From Hyphomonadaceae bacterium (lineage in GTDB: Bacteria; Pseudomonadota; Alphaproteobacteria; Caulobacterales; Hyphomonadaceae), in the NCBI GenBank assembly GCA_016714495.1, contig JADKDU010000005.1:248001-312000 (forward strand): DNA of 64,000 nt. The letters run 5' to 3'. Position 1 is the stretch's first letter. Every line of letters starts with the position of its first letter. Below, in pieces: positions 6,725-15,985 of this stretch. Position numbers and translations under genes: made by a program. The notes beneath the pieces are model-generated. The model did not search any database, was not told the DNA's origin, and saw only the letters and a list, made by a program, of their open reading frames with translations.

Positions 6725-7924
6725 CTAGTTGCGCGTCGCCGGAGCGGCGGGCGCAGCAGGGGCCGGCGGCGGCGGGAGCGTGCCGCCTTCGGCAAGGGTC
6801 TTCATATTGTTCATGGCGCGGGTGAACGCCGTACGACGGCGTTCAATGTCCGCAGTGCGCGCGGCGTCGTCAGCCAGCATCGAGTTGTCGAACATCAGCG
6901 TGTAGACGAGTTTCGAGGTGGTCGCCGTAACGGGGCGAGCCTCAAGCGTGCCGTGATAGAGGTTGTAGGGGCGGCCATCGCGCGCCGGTTGCGTATAGGT
7001 GTAGGAAAGCTCGGTCTTGCCGACAAGAATTTCGTCAGCCACTGAACGCACTGCGCCGAATTCACCGTCCTTGCCGGACTTGATCTTGCAGCCGGCGGCG
7101 ATCTGCAGCCATTCCGAAATATCGCAGTATTTGCCGATGCGGGCCCACACATCCTTGGCCGACTTGTTGATCATGATCTCGAGCGGGATCGTGGCGTAGG
7201 TCGGGTTGGCGACGAACACAACCGCAGGCGGCGGCGGGGCAGCCGGCGTTGCGGCGGCGGGGGCCGGCGTCGCGGGAGCGGCTGGCGGCGGGAGCGTGCC
7301 GCCTTCGGCGAGCGTCTTCATATTGCCCATGGCGCGCATGAACGTGGTGCGGCGACGCTCAAGGTCCGCCGTGCGGGCGGCGTCATCGGCCAACATCGAG
7401 TTGTCGAACATCAGCGTATAGACGATCTTCGTCGTCGTCGGCGTCAGCGGGCGCGCCTCAAGGGTGCCGTGATAAAGGTTGTAGGGGCGACCATCACGCG
7501 CCGGTTGTGTGTAGGTGTAGGAGAGCTCTGTCTTGCCGACGAGGATCTCCGCGCCAACGGTGCGAACGGCGCCGACTTCGCCATCCTTGCCAGCGGTGAT
7601 TTTGCAGCCCGAGGCGACAGGGAGCCATTCGGAGATATCGCAATACTTGCCGATGCGGGCCCACACATCTTTCACGGGTTTGTTGACCGTGATTTCCATC
7701 GGGATGCTGACATAGGTCGGGTTGGCGACGAAGACGGCCACGGCAGGGGCTGCGGGGGCGGCAGGGGCTGCCGGAGCGGCGGCGACCGGAGCGGGTGGCG
7801 CAGCGGGTGCGGCGGCTGTCGCCATGGGGGCGGCGGCTGTCGGGGCCGCTTGTTCAGCGGCCGTCATGCAGCCTGGCAAAAGCGCCGCGAGCGCCAAGGC
7901 GCCGATCGTGCGAATATAGGTCAT
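6725..7924 (-). CDS. Lipoprotein with two tandem SRPBCC (START-like) domains
   Basis: A 399-residue protein. The ATG at 7924 follows GGGAGGAG and begins a signal peptide with lipobox LLPGC. An Ala/Pro-rich linker (residues 24-63) leads to two near-identical SRPBCC/polyketide-cyclase-like domains (residues about 64-211 and 236-383), joined by a second Ala/Pro linker. Both contain VWARIGKYCDISEWL, GKTELSYTYTQPARDGRPYNL and DNSMLADDAARTAD. The fold normally encloses a hydrophobic ligand, so binding of a lipid-like molecule at the outer membrane or in the periplasm is plausible, but the ligand is unknown. Each domain has one conserved Cys pair partner (KYC and GCK) that could form a disulfide. 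Confidence 0.8.
   Translation of the reverse strand: MTYIRTIGALALAALLPGCMTAAEQAAPTAAAPMATAAAPAAPPAPVAAAPAAPAAPAAPAVAVFVANPTYVSIPMEITVNKPVKDVWARIGKYCDISEWLPVASGCKITAGKDGEVGAVRTVGAEILVGKTELSYTYTQPARDGRPYNLYHGTLEARPLTPTTTKIVYTLMFDNSMLADDAARTADLERRRTTFMRAMGNMKTLAEGGTLPPPAAPATPAPAAATPAAPPPPAVVFVANPTYATIPLEIMINKSAKDVWARIGKYCDISEWLQIAAGCKIKSGKDGEFGAVRSVADEILVGKTELSYTYTQPARDGRPYNLYHGTLEARPVTATTSKLVYTLMFDNSMLADDAARTADIERRRTAFTRAMNNMKTLAEGGTLPPPPAPAAPAAPATRN
6776..7735 (-). repeat. In-gene tandem duplication, period about 172 codons
   Basis: The segments 7292-7735 and 6776-7219 encode the two SRPBCC domains of the lipoprotein and are highly similar at DNA level, including long identical stretches around the DGRPYNLYHG and DNSMLADDAA codons. 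The duplication looks recent or homogenised by gene conversion. Confidence 0.85.
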
Positions 7925-8047
7925 GTCTGTCTCCTCCCGGGATTTCTTGTTGGCGCCATCGATAGCTGCGCCCGAACCTGCGTCAAGCAACCTGCATTGG
8001 GCATGGCCGTTTTGCTGTGAGACACAGCCATTCATGGAGACAAATCA

Positions 8048-8335
8048 ATGCCCCGCCCCTCCGAGCCGAGCATGCACGACGCCGCGGACAAGGACATTCA
8101 CAGCAAGCGGGGGGGGGTTGATCCTTATCCTGCGCCGAACAAGGCCGAGGCCGCCGAGCATTCGCCGAGCGATGAGATGACTTCGACGCCCGACAACTCT
8201 TTCGAGCGCGGGCTTGAGCACGAGGACGGCGAATACCTTGATGCTGTCGACAGGATGAAGAAGACGCTGAAGGATGACGGCGATCTGGAAGACTGGCGCA
8301 AGGGGCGCACACAGGGCGCGCCGCCCAAACACTAG
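8048..8335 (+). CDS. Small hydrophilic hypothetical protein
   Basis: A 95-residue, highly charged protein with no signal peptide or membrane segment. It reads like a small disordered alphaproteobacterial protein, with a central acidic part (EHEDGEYLDAVDRMKKTL) and an LEDWRKG motif near the C-terminus. The stop codon overlaps the convergent ruvB stop by four bases. I do not recognise a function. Codon use is normal for the window, which supports it being real. Confidence 0.6.
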   Translation: MPRPSEPSMHDAADKDIHSKRGGVDPYPAPNKAEAAEHSPSDEMTSTPDNSFERGLEHEDGEYLDAVDRMKKTLKDDGDLEDWRKGRTQGAPPKH

Positions 8336-9372
8336 GCTTCGTCGTTGTCTTCCTCGAACAGCGGCTGCTGGACAATCGCCGGCGCCTTGAGGCCGATACG
8401 CTCCCAGGCTTTGGGCGTGGCGACGCGGCCGCGCGGCGTTCGGGCGACAAAGCCCTGTTGCATGAGATAGGGCTCGATCACTTCCTCAATGGAATCGCGC
8501 GCTTCGGAGAGCGCGGCGGCAAGCGTATCGGCGCCGACGGGACCGCCGCTGTAGGTTTTGACCAGCGCCTGGAGATAACGGCGGTCGAGCGCATCGAGCC
8601 CGTCTTCATCGACTTCGAGCCGAGCCAGCGCGCTTGATGCGCCCTTGCGGTCGATCTTTACGCCGTCCGCTTCGCAGAAATCGCGGACACGGCGCAGCAG
8701 CCGGATTGCAATGCGGGGCGTGCCGCGCGAGCGGCCAGCGATCTCCTCGGCGCCATCCTGCGTGATTTGCGCCTGCACTTTCAGCCCTGCCCGCTTCACG
8801 ATCGAGCCGAGTTCCTCACGCGTATAGAATTCAAGCCGGATCGGGATGCCGAAGCGGTCGCGCAGCGGCGTCGACAGGAGGCCCGCGCGCGTTGTTGCGC
8901 CAACGAGTGTGAAGGGCGGCAGGTCGATCTTCACCGAGCGGGCGGAAGGTCCTTCGCCGATGATGAGATCGAGGGAATGATCTTCCATCGCGGGGTAGAG
9001 GATTTCTTCCACGTGCGCCGGCAAGCGGTGGATCTCATCGATGAAGAGCACGTCGCGCGGCTCAAGGTTCGTCAGCAGGGCTGCAAGGTCGCCCGCCTTC
9101 GCGATAACCGGGCCGGAGGTGGCTCGAAAGCCCACGCCCATTTCGCGCGCGAGAATCTGCGCCAGCGTCGTCTTGCCAAGGCCCGGCGGACCCGAGAGCA
9201 GTACATGGTCGAGCGCATCGCCGCGCTTGCGGGCGGCCGAGACGAAGATTTTGAGGTTGGTCTTGGCGGCCTGCTGGCCGGTGAAATCATCGAATGCCGT
9301 CGGACGCAGCGCACGGTCAAGCGTCTCGCCGGGCTGGCGTTCGGGATCGGTTATGTCGCCGTCTCTGGCCAT
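8332..9372 (-). CDS. ruvB: Holliday junction branch-migration ATPase RuvB
   Basis: A 346-residue AAA+ motor that drives branch migration of Holliday junctions with RuvA. Visible elements are the RuvB N-terminus (LRPTAFDDFTGQ), Walker A GPPGLGKTT, Walker B LFIDEIHRL, sensor 1 GATTRAG, the arginine-containing LRDRFG, and the C-terminal winged helix ending near QGFVARTPRGR. Length is normal. It is on the same strand as ruvCA but separated from them by about 3.6 kb holding three unrelated genes, so it needs its own promoter in the 9373-9507 divergent region. Confidence 0.97.
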   Translation of the reverse strand: MARDGDITDPERQPGETLDRALRPTAFDDFTGQQAAKTNLKIFVSAARKRGDALDHVLLSGPPGLGKTTLAQILAREMGVGFRATSGPVIAKAGDLAALLTNLEPRDVLFIDEIHRLPAHVEEILYPAMEDHSLDLIIGEGPSARSVKIDLPPFTLVGATTRAGLLSTPLRDRFGIPIRLEFYTREELGSIVKRAGLKVQAQITQDGAEEIAGRSRGTPRIAIRLLRRVRDFCEADGVKIDRKGASSALARLEVDEDGLDALDRRYLQALVKTYSGGPVGADTLAAALSEARDSIEEVIEPYLMQQGFVARTPRGRVATPKAWERIGLKAPAIVQQPLFEEDNDEA

Positions 9373-9507
9373 GATTGTCCTTGTCTACGATCCCGAACGA
9401 AAAGGAAACGTTGACGTCAGCGCCCTCCACAGGCCGGTATTGATTTTCGATATGGGGCGGCGCACGACTAGGCCTGTCTTGGGGTCATTTTCGAGGATTT
9501 TGGGTAG

Positions 9508-11265
9508 ATGACTGCGAAACTGCGAAACAAACGATCCTTAGGCCTCCTCGCTGGGGCAGCTGTGGCCCTGGCGCTGGCTGCGTGCTCGCCCGAGAAAGCG
9601 CCCGAGCCTGCGGCGGCGGCCGCATCGGCTGACTGGCCAAAGCTTGTGGACGCGTGGCTGGCCGAGGACTTCAAGGCCAATCCCGGCTTTGCGGTCTATC
9701 AGGGCAAGCACGAATATGACGGCGTTCTGTCGGACGTGAGCGAGGCCGGCATTAAGGCCGAGATCGCGCGGCTGCATGCTTGGAAGATGAAAGTCGAAGC
9801 GATCGATCCCAAGACGCTGGACGACGCGCAAAAGTTCGAGCGCGACTATTTCATCGCCAACATCGATGGGTCGCTGTTCTTTCTCGAGGACGCCGACTGG
9901 CCGCACACGAACCCGACCTTCTATGCGATCGATCCGGGCGTCTATCTGGACAGGCCCTATGCGGATGCGGCGACGCGGATGAAGGCGGTTACGACATGGG
10001 CGTCGAACGTGCCGGCCTATCTTGAGCAGGCGAAGGCAAACCTGAAAGGGCCGCTGGCCCGCCCCCTGATCGACATGGGCGTCAACTCCTTCGCGCCACT
10101 GGCTGACTTCATGACCAAGGACGTCGCCGCCGTCTTCAAGGGCGTGGGCGATGAGGCGGCGCAGGCGGAGTTCGCCAAGCAGAGCGCAGGTGCGGCGGCG
10201 GCTTTCGCGGACTTCGGCAAGTATCTCGAAACGCTGCGCGCGACGCAGACCGAGGACTTCGCCATGGGGCCCGAGCTGTTTTCAAAAATGCTCTACGCGA
10301 CCGAGCGGGTGGACACGCCGCTCGCCGAGCTTGAGCGCATCGGCCGCGAAGACCTTAAGCGCAACCAGGATGCAATGGCGGCCGAGTGCAAGATCTATGC
10401 ACCGGGCAAGACGATCCTTCAATGCGTCGAGAAAGCCAGCGCCAACAAGCCAGAAGGCGGCGTGGTCGAGTATGCCAAGAAGCAGCTGGTCGACCTGCGC
10501 AAATTCGTGGTCGACCATGATGTGGTGAGCGTACCGGGCGAAGAGCTCGCGGACGTCAAGGAATCGCCGCCCTACAACGCACAGAACGGCGCTTATATCG
10601 ATATCCCCGGCCCGTACGAAAAGAACATGCCGTCTTTCTACAACATCTCCCCGCCCGATCCGAAGTGGAGCAAGCAGGAGCAGCTCGACTATATCTCGGG
10701 CAAGGCCAACCTCCTGTTCACCTCAGTGCATGAGGTCTGGCCCGGGCACTTCCTGCAGTTCCTGCACGCCAATCGTTCGAAGTCGATCTTTGGACGCGTC
10801 TATGTCGGCTATGCGTTTGCCGAAGGGTGGGCGCATTACACCGAAGAGATGATGTGGGACGAAGGTCTCGGCGCGGGCGATCCCGAAACGCATATCGGTC
10901 AGCTCTACAACGCCACGCTACGCAATGTGCGCTTCCTGTCCGCTATCGGCCTGCATACGCAGGGCATGACGCAGGCCCAGTCGGAGAAGATGTTCATCGA
11001 CGATGGCTATCAGGATAGCGGCACGGCCAAGCAGCAGGCGGCGCGCGGTACATATGATCCGGCCTATCTGAACTACACGATGGGCAAGCTCTTGATCCGC
11101 AAATTGCGCGATGACTGGTGCGCGGCGCATCCCGAACTGGTGAAGGATGGCGAGGTGAAGACGTGCTGGAAGCCCTTCCACGACGCCTTCCTCGCCTATG
11201 GCGGCCCGCCGATCCCGCTGGTGCGCGGCGCGATGATGAAAGAGCCAGCGAAGGCTGCGTTCTAG
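9508..11265 (+). CDS. DUF885 family metallopeptidase-like lipoprotein
   Basis: A 585-residue protein with a signal peptide and lipobox (ALAAC), hence an envelope lipoprotein. The DUF885 core includes the HExxPGH-like element at VHEVWPGHFLQF and a downstream EGWAHYTEEMMWDEG segment. These supply the two histidines and a glutamate expected for a zinc carboxypeptidase/aminopeptidase-like site. The C-terminal part contains RGTYDPAYLNYTMGKL, conserved in the family. Substrates are unknown for most members. It is divergent from ruvB and convergent with the SemiSWEET gene, whose stop codon overlaps its own by four bases. Confidence 0.85.
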   Translation: MTAKLRNKRSLGLLAGAAVALALAACSPEKAPEPAAAAASADWPKLVDAWLAEDFKANPGFAVYQGKHEYDGVLSDVSEAGIKAEIARLHAWKMKVEAIDPKTLDDAQKFERDYFIANIDGSLFFLEDADWPHTNPTFYAIDPGVYLDRPYADAATRMKAVTTWASNVPAYLEQAKANLKGPLARPLIDMGVNSFAPLADFMTKDVAAVFKGVGDEAAQAEFAKQSAGAAAAFADFGKYLETLRATQTEDFAMGPELFSKMLYATERVDTPLAELERIGREDLKRNQDAMAAECKIYAPGKTILQCVEKASANKPEGGVVEYAKKQLVDLRKFVVDHDVVSVPGEELADVKESPPYNAQNGAYIDIPGPYEKNMPSFYNISPPDPKWSKQEQLDYISGKANLLFTSVHEVWPGHFLQFLHANRSKSIFGRVYVGYAFAEGWAHYTEEMMWDEGLGAGDPETHIGQLYNATLRNVRFLSAIGLHTQGMTQAQSEKMFIDDGYQDSGTAKQQAARGTYDPAYLNYTMGKLLIRKLRDDWCAAHPELVKDGEVKTCWKPFHDAFLAYGGPPIPLVRGAMMKEPAKAAF

Positions 11266-11546
11266 TTTCCCGACCGTGATGTGCGAGAGGTCATGACCTC
11301 CCGCACCTTCATGCTCAGGATGATAGAGGCCAGAACGACCGTTACGGCGTTGGCGATGATGATCGACCATTGCATCGTCATGACGCCGTAAATTCCCCAG
11401 AACGTGACGCCAGCCGTGAACATCGAATACATGACGAGCGAAATCGCGCCGGTTTCGCGCGTGCGCAGAACCTTGATCGCCTGCGGCAGGAATGAGGCTG
11501 TCGTGAGAAAGGCTGCGAGAGAACCGACTATTTCCGCCAGCGGCAT
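11262..11546 (-). CDS. SemiSWEET-type sugar transporter (PQ-loop protein)
   Basis: A 94-residue, three-helix membrane protein. The proline-glutamine motif in TASFLPQAIKVLRTRE is the PQ signature, with a second hydrophobic helix through VMYSMFTAGVTFWGIYG and a third ending near VVLASIILSMKV. Bacterial SemiSWEETs form homodimers that move sugars across the inner membrane; the substrate cannot be read from sequence. It faces away from the DUF445 gene. Confidence 0.85.
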   Translation of the reverse strand: MPLAEIVGSLAAFLTTASFLPQAIKVLRTRETGAISLVMYSMFTAGVTFWGIYGVMTMQWSIIIANAVTVVLASIILSMKVREVMTSRTSRSGN

Positions 11547-11631
11547 CCAATTGACCCCGGTTGAACCCCGACCATGAGGCGCGCCCAGGCGTTATAACCT
11601 GTCGCGCCGCCAAACCGGATCAGGCTATACC

Positions 11632-12960
11632 ATGCCTTATGAACACAACGACCATGCCCCTGACCGCGGCACGATGACCGACGCCACGGCTAAGAAACCG
11701 GAAGCCCCGGACAATGGCTATGTGCGTCTGATCCGCATGCGAAGGCTGGCGAACGGCTTGCTCGTGCTGATCATGGCGCTGTTCGTGTTCTCGCACCTGT
11801 GGGAGCCGCCGGGCCAGGATTGGGACATGCATTGGCGCTTCCTGCGCGCCTTTGCGGAAGCTGCGATGGTGGGCGGGCTCGCCGACTGGTTTGCGGTGAC
11901 CGCGATCTTCCGCCGGCCGCTGGGCCTGCCGATCCCGCACACCGCGGTGATCCCGAACAATCAGGACCGGATCGCAGACGCAGTCGGGCGTTTCATCGCT
12001 GACAATTTTCTCAAGGGCGAGCTGGTCGCCGAGCGGGTGAAGGACAAGGATCTTTCAGAGACGCTGGCGAAATGGCTGGCGGACCCGGCCCAGTCGGGCG
12101 CGCTTGCGGGCGGCATTGTGCAGGCCGTGCCTGCCCTGCTTGATGCCATCGATGACGAGACTGTCTCGGCCTTCCTGCGCCAGCAGGCGGCCGAGGCCGC
12201 GGAAGGCGCGCGCGTGGCGCCGGCGTTCGGATCGGTGCTGGAAGCCCTGGCCGAACAGGGGCGGCATCAGGCGATGCTCGATGCCCTGCTGAAGCAGGGC
12301 TATCACCTGATGGAGGAGAACAAGGATCTCATCCACGAAAAGATCCGTGGCCGCTCGGGCTGGCTGATGCGCTTCGTGAGCGCCGACAAGAAGGTTGCTG
12401 ACACGGTGATCAATGCCATGAATGACCTGCTTTACGATGTCGCATCTGACCCGCGCCATCCGCTGCGTGCGCAGCTCAACGAGCTGGTGGTGAAGTTCGC
12501 AAATGATCTGCGTGATGACCCGGTCCTGCAGGCGCGTGTGGGCGCGTGGCTGAAGGAGGCGGCGGCTCATCCGACGGTGACGGACGCTTTCGAAGCGGGC
12601 TGGAACGAATTCAAGACGGCGCTGCGGCGCGATTGCGCGGCGCCGGACGGACGGCTGAAAGCCTGGCTCGAAGGCGCGCTGACCAATCTGGGCGCAGGGC
12701 TGATGCGCGAGCCGGGCGTGCGCGCGGCGCTGAACGCGCGTCTGCGCTCACTGCTGGTCGAGTTGGCCGACAGGCATGGCGAGGACGTTGCGCGGCTCGT
12801 TTCGGAGACGATCCGACGCTGGGATTCCCAGACCATTGTCGAGAAACTGGAATCGAATGTCGGACGCGACCTGCAATATATCCGGCTCAACGGCACAGTG
12901 ATCGGCGGCCTCGTGGGCTTGCTGCTTCACGCCGCCGCCGAGATTGCACGCGCGGCCTAG
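11632..12960 (+). CDS. DUF445 (YjiN-like) membrane-anchored protein
   Basis: A 442-residue protein (or 428 if the ATG at 11674 is used). It starts with a transmembrane helix (LANGLLVLIMALFVFSHLW), then the family motif GGLADWFAVTAIFRRPLGLPIPHTAVIPNNQDRI-type region, a long helical body, and a C-terminal hydrophobic helix (GTVIGGLVGLLLHAAAEIA). This is the DUF445 topology: two membrane ends bracketing a cytoplasmic or periplasmic coiled region. The molecular function is unknown. It converges on ruvA, overlapping its stop by four bases. Confidence 0.85.
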   Translation: MPYEHNDHAPDRGTMTDATAKKPEAPDNGYVRLIRMRRLANGLLVLIMALFVFSHLWEPPGQDWDMHWRFLRAFAEAAMVGGLADWFAVTAIFRRPLGLPIPHTAVIPNNQDRIADAVGRFIADNFLKGELVAERVKDKDLSETLAKWLADPAQSGALAGGIVQAVPALLDAIDDETVSAFLRQQAAEAAEGARVAPAFGSVLEALAEQGRHQAMLDALLKQGYHLMEENKDLIHEKIRGRSGWLMRFVSADKKVADTVINAMNDLLYDVASDPRHPLRAQLNELVVKFANDLRDDPVLQARVGAWLKEAAAHPTVTDAFEAGWNEFKTALRRDCAAPDGRLKAWLEGALTNLGAGLMREPGVRAALNARLRSLLVELADRHGEDVARLVSETIRRWDSQTIVEKLESNVGRDLQYIRLNGTVIGGLVGLLLHAAAEIARAA

Positions 12961-13574
12961 CTGGCCGGCGCAAGCGCTTTCAGTGCAGCGCGAATGAGCG
13001 CCGCTTCCTTCGCATCTTCGCCGGCGTCGCGCGCGGCCTGCGCCACGGCGCGGGAGGCATCCGCGGAATTGTAGCCGAGATTGACCAGCGCGGAGATGGC
13101 GGCGGCGCGGGCGCCGGTGGCGATGGGCGTCGGCGTCGTCGATGCAGCCGTAAAGCCCGATGCAAACAGGCCCATTGGCGGGGGCTTGCCCTTGAACTCG
13201 GTGACAATGCGCTCGGCCAGTTTCTTGCCGACGCCGTTGGCGCGCGAGATGGCGGTGGTGTCGGCAAGCGCGATAGCGTCCATCAGTTGAGGCAGCGTCA
13301 GCGTATCGAGAATGGCGAGCGCGGTCTTGGCGCCGACGCCGGGCGCATCCTGCAGGCGCGCGAACCAGGCGCGTTCCTCGCCCGCCACGAAGGCAAACAA
13401 GCGGATCGCGCTTTCGGACATCTGCGTTTCGACGAACAGTTCGGCAGGTTCGCCAATGGTCAGTTTCTGCAGTGTGCGCGAACCGGCATGGACGAGATAG
13501 CCGACGCCAGCGACGTCGATCAGCGCCTGCCCTTCTCCGACAGCGGCGATGGTTCCTCGCAAACGGCCGATCAT
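12957..13574 (-). CDS. ruvA: Holliday junction DNA helicase subunit RuvA
   Basis: A 205-residue protein that binds four-way junctions as a tetramer and loads RuvB. The MIGRLRGTIAAVG start is the conserved N-terminal OB-fold. The two helix-hairpin-helix elements follow (LQDAPGVGAKTALAIL and ANGVGKKLAERIV), with the RuvB-binding domain III at the C-terminus (LVNLGYNSADASRAV). The start at 13574 overlaps the ruvC stop as ATGA, so the two are translationally coupled. Confidence 0.97.
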   Translation of the reverse strand: MIGRLRGTIAAVGEGQALIDVAGVGYLVHAGSRTLQKLTIGEPAELFVETQMSESAIRLFAFVAGEERAWFARLQDAPGVGAKTALAILDTLTLPQLMDAIALADTTAISRANGVGKKLAERIVTEFKGKPPPMGLFASGFTAASTTPTPIATGARAAAISALVNLGYNSADASRAVAQAARDAGEDAKEAALIRAALKALAPAS

Positions 13575-14065
13575 GCCTTGAGCCTCTGATGGGCGAGCGG
13601 ACGATGATGCGCGCCACAAATGGCGACGGCGAGCGCGTCGGCGGCGTCGGCCGTGACGTCGCCCGCCTTCGGCAACAAGCGGCGGACCATGAAGGCGACC
13701 TGCGTCTTGTCGGCCGCCCCGGTGCCGACGACGGATTGCTTGACCTTGGTGGCCGCAAATTCAGCGACCTTGAGCTTCGCCGCGGCCAGCGTAGCGAGAG
13801 CCGCGCCACGCGCCTGGCCCAGCAGCAGGGTGGAGCGCGGGTTGATGTTGACGAACGTCTCCTCGACGGCGGCTTCCTGCGGCGTGTGAGCTTCGATCAC
13901 GGCGCGCAGTTCATCACACAGGATGGCGAGCCGATAGGCCATGTCGGCCGTCGTGTCGGGCTTGATGACGCCGTGCGCGATCCAGATCAGACGCGGACCG
14001 TCCATGGCGATGACGCCCCAGCCGGTGTGGCGCAGGCCCGGATCGACGCCGAGGATTCGAATCAT
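13571..14065 (-). CDS. ruvC: Holliday junction resolvase RuvC
   Basis: A 164-residue nuclease that nicks Holliday junctions symmetrically. The first catalytic Asp is in MIRILGVDPGLRHTGWG, the central Glu in AAVEETFVNINPRST, and the C-terminal acidic pair in DAADALAVAICG. Another ATG three codons upstream (14074) is possible; the 14065 start matches the usual RuvC N-terminus. It is first in the ruvC-ruvA pair, with ruvB elsewhere. Confidence 0.96.
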   Translation of the reverse strand: MIRILGVDPGLRHTGWGVIAMDGPRLIWIAHGVIKPDTTADMAYRLAILCDELRAVIEAHTPQEAAVEETFVNINPRSTLLLGQARGAALATLAAAKLKVAEFAATKVKQSVVGTGAADKTQVAFMVRRLLPKAGDVTADAADALAVAICGAHHRPLAHQRLKA

Positions 14066-14162
14066 CTGGTCCATTCCCGGCACTCTGGCGCCTGTCGAAC
14101 GAATTGAGAACACGCCAGGAGTTAACAAGGCGGAAACCAGAGCGGCACAGGGTTTGCGCACC

Positions 14163-14825
14163 ATGACGCTTTCCCGCCTCACCTTGACGCGCCGCGCCGC
14201 TCTTCGCATGGGCGCGACCGCGCTTGGCGGCCTGATGCTGACGCCCGCTGCGAGGGCGCAGAAGGTCGTGCAATGGCCGCTGCGGCTGGCCTATGCGCGC
14301 ATGAGCCCGGACGGCTTCGTCGCCATTCGCGGCGATGAACAATCAACCTGGCAGGCGATGCAGACGCGGCTTGGCGGGCTGATCGATGCGATCCAGCCGC
14401 TCCAGCCCGCCAACATGATGGGCGTTAGCGCGCCGAAGATCGACGGGGCGGCGAGCTGCGCAATGGTGGCGCGACAGATGGCTGTGGCGGCGGGTTTTGA
14501 CTACGTAATCCTCTACGCCACAAATGACGGGCAACGGATCTACAAGTCGGAGGGCAATTGGTTCTCGGACATGTTCGCGAGCCTGCAGGCCGATCTCGAC
14601 AAGGATGATCGCGCAACAGGCGAGGCTCACCTGCTCGATGTAGCGGGCGGCGCGCCGCTGACGACGGTGACGGCCGACGCAAGGCCGCGCGATCCGCTCA
14701 ACCTGTTCGACGGCGGGCGCAACCCTGAGCGCGAAACGCTGATGGGTCTGACCCAAGGCATTGAGCGCCGGCTGCAGGACATGGCGCGCGCAGCCTACGA
14801 CGCGCAACGCTCGATCGCCGACTAG
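14163..14825 (+). CDS. Secreted hypothetical protein
   Basis: A 220-residue protein whose N-terminus (TLTRRAALRMGATALGG, cleavage near ARAQ) has a twin-arginine and hydrophobic stretch consistent with a Tat or Sec signal. The mature part includes ASCAMVARQMAVAAGFDYVILYATNDGQ and a C-terminal alpha-helical region. I do not recognise the family; the middle loosely resembles small periplasmic or outer-membrane-associated proteins of unknown role. It is divergent from ruvC and its stop overlaps the convergent alcohol dehydrogenase stop by four bases. Confidence 0.65.
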   Translation: MTLSRLTLTRRAALRMGATALGGLMLTPAARAQKVVQWPLRLAYARMSPDGFVAIRGDEQSTWQAMQTRLGGLIDAIQPLQPANMMGVSAPKIDGAASCAMVARQMAVAAGFDYVILYATNDGQRIYKSEGNWFSDMFASLQADLDKDDRATGEAHLLDVAGGAPLTTVTADARPRDPLNLFDGGRNPERETLMGLTQGIERRLQDMARAAYDAQRSIAD

Positions 14826-15985
14826 GCGCAGAGTTCGAGGATTTCCACGATGTCGTCTGCGCTCCTGATAGGGCGCGGATTGGTGCGGATGGCGCGGTCG
14901 TGCATCGTGTGTTCGGCGATAGCGCGGAAATGCGAGGCGCCGATCAGCAGCTCGGACAGGCGCCATGGCAGGCCCAGGGCCTTCACGAGGTCGCGCACCA
15001 CGTCGGCGGCGGGGAGCGCACGCTTGCCCATCAAACGGGAGACAAGCGTCTGGCGATCGACGCTATAGCCGCGGTTCCACTGGAGGGTGGCGTGTAGCGT
15101 GATGCACGAGGTGATGCCATGCGGCACGCCATAGGAGCCGCCGAGCGTGTGGCCAATGGCGTGGCTTGCGCCCATTCCCCTGCCTGTCGCTGCGCCGGAG
15201 ATGGCGAGCCACATGCCGTGCTGGCAGGCCGCACGGGCGTCGAGATCGGCGGGATCATCGTGGGTGGCGCGCAGGCCCTTGGCGAGAAGGCGCAGGCCTT
15301 CAGCGGCGACGGCGTCGCCCATTGGCGAGCGCTCCAGATTGCAAAGCTGTTCGACGGCGTGGTCGATCGCTTTCATGCCGGTCGAGAACCAGAGGCGCGG
15401 GGGCGTTTCGCGGGTGATCGCCGGATCGAGGATGACGGCGCGCGGGGCGAAGTCGGGGTGGGTGTAGCTTTCCTTGATTTGCTTATCGCCATCGGTGACG
15501 CCGGCGAAGGGCGTGAACTCGGCGGCGGAGAGCGTGGTCGGGATGGCGATCATGCGGACGCCGCTGGGGATCAGGGAGGCGTCCTTGCGATCCTCGCCGC
15601 GGCCCATGCGATAGGGGGCGAGCTGTTCTGTCGTGGCGAGGCCGGCCCAGAGGCAGAGCTGAATCAGCTTGGTTGCATCGATGACCGAGCCGCCGCCCAG
15701 TGCGACGAGAAGATCGGCGCCGGCCTCGCGAGCCGCTATGGCGCCGCCGATTACGTCGCTGCGGGGCGAGTGCGAGCCGATAGCGTCGAAGGTTCCAGCG
15801 CAAAGGGACCCAAGCGCATCGCACAGTCTTGCGGCAGCGCCTTCAGGGCCGCCCAGCGAGCGGGTGGTCACAACGAAGATGCGCGCCGCGTTGTACCGCA
15901 TCGCCAGCTCGGCCACGGCTTCATGCGCGGGGCGGCCGTAGATGACGGTATCTTGGCGAGGGAAGCGAAAGGCGCCGGTGATCAT
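14822..15985 (-). CDS. Iron-containing alcohol dehydrogenase family protein (maleylacetate reductase-like)
   Basis: A 387-residue Fe-ADH (group III) protein. The N-terminal NAD-binding domain has the GGGSVIDATK motif. The C-terminal metal domain carries the expected ligands: Asp in WFSTGMKAIDHAVEQL, His at AIDHAVE, His in GASHAIGHTLGGSYGVPHG. Family members reduce aldehydes or maleylacetate or oxidise short alcohols with NAD(P)H; the substrate is not evident. The start lies four bases into the upstream YcgN-like gene stop, so the two probably share a transcript. Confidence 0.85.
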   Translation of the reverse strand: MITGAFRFPRQDTVIYGRPAHEAVAELAMRYNAARIFVVTTRSLGGPEGAAARLCDALGSLCAGTFDAIGSHSPRSDVIGGAIAAREAGADLLVALGGGSVIDATKLIQLCLWAGLATTEQLAPYRMGRGEDRKDASLIPSGVRMIAIPTTLSAAEFTPFAGVTDGDKQIKESYTHPDFAPRAVILDPAITRETPPRLWFSTGMKAIDHAVEQLCNLERSPMGDAVAAEGLRLLAKGLRATHDDPADLDARAACQHGMWLAISGAATGRGMGASHAIGHTLGGSYGVPHGITSCITLHATLQWNRGYSVDRQTLVSRLMGKRALPAADVVRDLVKALGLPWRLSELLIGASHFRAIAEHTMHDRAIRTNPRPIRSADDIVEILELCA

